This document shows, one piece after another, positions 62,776-64,000 of a stretch of 64,000 bases of DNA; within the stretch, counting starts at the first letter, position 1, and the number at the start of each line of letters is the position of its first letter. This DNA is from a halophilic archaeon SHRA6 (GTDB lineage Archaea; Halobacteriota; Halobacteria; Halobacteriales; Haloferacaceae). The notes under the pieces were generated by a model, which was not told the DNA's origin, searched no databases, and saw only the letters and a list, made by a program, of their open reading frames with translations. Both the position numbers and the translations under genes were made by a program. The stretch spans positions 62,001-126,000 of the forward strand of contig SOPS01000001.1 of the NCBI GenBank assembly GCA_005239175.1. The letters are read 5' to 3'.

Positions 62776-62840
62776 ATCGGAATCCGGACCCCAACAGAAA
62801 CGAGAACGAACGTGCGAGCGCGAATGGAGGCGACAAATGA
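62772..62840 (+). CDS. 22-codon ORF linking the ferritin-like and regulator genes
   Basis: ATG at 62772 overlaps the stop of the ferritin-like gene (ATGA) and its own stop at 62838-62840 overlaps the regulator start (ATGA). The 22-residue peptide is MNRNPDPNRNENERASANGG plus DK. It is polar, without clear function. Two overlaps of this kind are unlikely by chance, so it may serve translational coupling. Whether the peptide is used is unknown. Confidence 0.45.
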   Translation: MNRNPDPNRNENERASANGGDK

Positions 62841-63277
62841 ACACTGCCGACCAGTATCTCAAAGCAATCTATCTCATCCAGCAGGCCGAAGACGGTCCCG
62901 CTGCGACCGGGAAGCTCGCCGATCGACTCGACGTGAGTCCCGCAAGCGCGAACGAAATGATCGGCAAGCTCGAATCCCGCGGGCTCGCCGAGCACGAAAA
63001 GTACAAAGGCGTCAAACTGACAGACGAGGGGATCGTCCGCGCCCGTGACGCGTTGCAGACGTACTGCATCATCGAGCGGTTCTTGGCGAACGTCCTCGCG
63101 GTCGAGGAGTTCCGATCGGAGGCCAGGGAACTCGAAGCGGTTATTGACGGGACGGTCGCCGAACGGCTCGACACGATCATCGAGCGGCGGCCGGAGTGTC
63201 CGGACTGTTTCGACCCCGAGGACGACGCGTGTGCCTGTCTTGAGGTCACGTTCGAAGAGGAGACGATCGCTGACTGA
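62837..63277 (+). CDS. DtxR/IdeR-family metal-dependent regulator
   Basis: A 146-residue protein with the DtxR plan: winged helix (NTADQYLKAIYLIQQAEDGPAATGKLADRLDVSPASANEMIGKLESRGL), dimerisation and metal-binding domain (ALQTYCIIERFLANVLAVEEFRSEARELEAVIDGTVAERL), and a short Cys-rich end (CPDCFDPEDDACACLEV) unusual for the family. It likely senses iron or manganese and controls neighbouring iron genes. It is coupled to the ferritin-like gene through the 22-codon ORF. Confidence 0.88.
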   Translation: MNTADQYLKAIYLIQQAEDGPAATGKLADRLDVSPASANEMIGKLESRGLAEHEKYKGVKLTDEGIVRARDALQTYCIIERFLANVLAVEEFRSEARELEAVIDGTVAERLDTIIERRPECPDCFDPEDDACACLEVTFEEETIAD

Positions 63278-63347
63278 TCGAAAATCGCAACGCGTTTTAG
63301 GGGGTAGGCGGTACTGTTTGATACGTCCAACAAGAGGGCGATCGGTC

Positions 63348-63420
63348 AGTCCCGTGGTGTAGCGGCCAATCATAATGGCCTTTGGAGCCATTGACGGCGG
63401 TTCGAATCCGCCCGGGACTA
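63348..63420 (+). tRNA. tRNA-Gln (anticodon TTG)
   Basis: The sequence folds as a standard tRNA: acceptor AGTCCCG/CGGGACT with discriminator A, anticodon stem ATGGC/GCCAT around CTTTGGA (anticodon TTG), T-stem GGCGG/CCGCC around TTCGAAT. No CCA is encoded. Its 3' end is repeated several times downstream. Confidence 0.95.
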
Positions 63421-63725
63421 TTTTGCCGCGAGCAACACCGCGAGCGGAAAATACGTCCAGCGGATTCGGGCCCAGAGGACGAGAGAATTCGAGTCCTCGC
63501 GGTTCGAATCCGCCCGGGACTATCCTGCTGCGAACATTGTCGTGAGCAGCAGGTATCCCTCGGGGATTCGAATCAGAGAGCGGAGCACCGCGGAGCGATC
63601 GTGGTTCGAATCCGCCCGGGTTGTATCTCATGCGTTCGCTATCTGTTCGATAACTCAAACCGATGAAACGAACAGATCCCAATTACGGAGTAGAGCACCA
63701 CGGAGCGATCGTGGTTCGAATCCCA
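63421..63725 (+). repeat. Array of three tRNA-Gln 3'-end modules with hairpins
   Basis: GCGGTTCGAATCCGCCCGGG, the T-arm and 3' end of tRNA-Gln, recurs at 63499 and in shorter form (GGTTCGAATCC) at 63603 and 63713, giving steps of 102, 102 and 110 bases. Each module carries a hairpin after the tRNA end: 63420-63452 (9 bp with one bulge), 63524-63553 (8 bp perfect, 14-base loop), 63641-63677 (9 bp perfect, 19-base loop). A 6-bp hairpin lies just before the next copy (63475-63498; 63587-63605; 63697-63715). The 63587 and 63697 hairpins differ by G-T versus A-T pairing at the same position. No protein gene is supported in this 343-bp stretch. Confidence 0.85.
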
Positions 63726-63763
63726 CCAAGATTATACGACAAAATAAGAGTGCGACTTTGTCA

Positions 63764-64000
63764 CTACTTTTGACGGCGGAGCGTCAGCTTTGCTTGCGCA
63801 ACGTAGGTGTTCGAGTCACAACTCCGTGCGTCACTTACTTTCGATAATAGCGCTTCTGCGTCGACTGGCTCAAGCTGCTCGTTACGAACAAACGCTGTCA
63901 ACAAAGTCGGCGTCGTAATGAGCCGGGTATCGACCAGAGACGCGTGAATAAGCGCGAGTTGGTTGAATTCGTCGCAGAGAAATTGCGTCGCGTCGAGGTC
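63764..64000 (-). CDS. C-terminal part of a PIN-like / predicted nucleic acid-binding protein
   Basis: The frame is open on the minus strand from the window edge to a stop at 63764, giving 78 residues: DLDATQFLCDEFNQLALIHASLVDTRLITTPTLLTAFVRNEQLEPVDAEALLSKVSDARSCDSNTYVAQAK. The pattern TTPTLLTAFVRN...LEPVDAEALLSKVSDARS resembles the C-terminal half of haloarchaeal PIN-domain (VapC-like) proteins. The start and the catalytic acidic residues lie outside the window. It sits directly beyond the tRNA-Gln module array. Confidence 0.6.
   Translation of the reverse strand, partial: DLDATQFLCDEFNQLALIHASLVDTRLITTPTLLTAFVRNEQLEPVDAEALLSKVSDARSCDSNTYVAQAKLTLRRQK

Noticed and set aside
63397-63725. Possible CRISPR array in the tRNA-Gln modules.
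   Set aside because: The repeat is the tRNA 3' end, the intervals contain hairpins and are about 80 bases long, and copies decay along the array; no cas genes.

Overview
This 64 kb window comes from a halophilic archaeon (class Halobacteria). The predicted proteins are strongly acidic. The gene complement is archaeal (Nop10, aIF2-alpha, S27e, L44e, PAN, Mre11-Rad50, family B polymerase), and haloarchaeal marker families occur throughout (halocyanins, HAH_0734 family, SufBCD with an acid-rich SufC). Most of the DNA is GC-rich and dense in CGATCG. It reads as ordinary chromosome, not a plasmid. DUF numbers given below are from memory and were not searched.

Layout. 1-3.2 kb: tail of a halocyanin gene, a glycosyltransferase, and the B12-binding subunit of methylmalonyl-CoA mutase with its MeaB chaperone. 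3.2-8.4 kb: an MMPL/RND transporter and an exported repeat-domain protein, divergent from a TrmB-type regulator. 8.5-13.5 kb: a hydrolase, a thiolase/DUF35 pair, and the translation cluster L44e-S27e-aIF2a-Nop10-PAC2. 13.6-19.1 kb: small conserved genes, a citramalate/isopropylmalate synthase, a membrane protein with a 4-residue repeat, an acetyltransferase, and tRNA-Ser(CGA). 19.3-23.7 kb: MoxR/DUF58/DUF4129 cluster. 23.8-28.4 kb: topoisomerase I with two unknown genes, and a UspA. 28.5-35.5 kb: peptidase, NAD-binding protein, MATE pump, and an unusual four-gene operon with a PASTA domain. 35.6-39.8 kb: cytochrome b/halocyanin respiratory cluster. 39.8-47.1 kb: endonuclease III, PAN ATPase, small regulators, oxidoreductases. 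47.5-52.3 kb: mre11-rad50. 52.3-58.3 kb: small genes and a family B DNA polymerase carrying two inteins. 58.5-63.3 kb: sufCBD, a ferritin-like protein and a DtxR-type metal regulator. 63.3-64 kb: tRNA-Gln(TTG) followed by repeated copies of its own 3' end, then the C-terminus of a PIN-like protein.

The functional blocks are iron handling (SufCBD, ferritin-like protein, DtxR regulator), DNA replication and repair (PolB, Mre11-Rad50, Nth, TopA), protein turnover (PAN, PAC2), and respiration (cytochrome b6-like complex with a copper protein).

The most unusual signals are four. (1) Two tRNA loci are followed by modules built the same way: a hairpin, a second hairpin, then another copy of that tRNA's 3' end. 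Short sequences are shared between the tRNA-Ser and tRNA-Gln modules. (2) A protein has valine at every fourth residue for 37 consecutive tetrads. (3) A four-gene operon combines two related non-enzymatic proteins, a PASTA/helix-hairpin-helix protein and a small ferredoxin-like fold protein. (4) PolB carries two inteins in its catalytic motifs only 48 residues apart, one apparently decayed in its endonuclease and one apparently intact and AT-richer.
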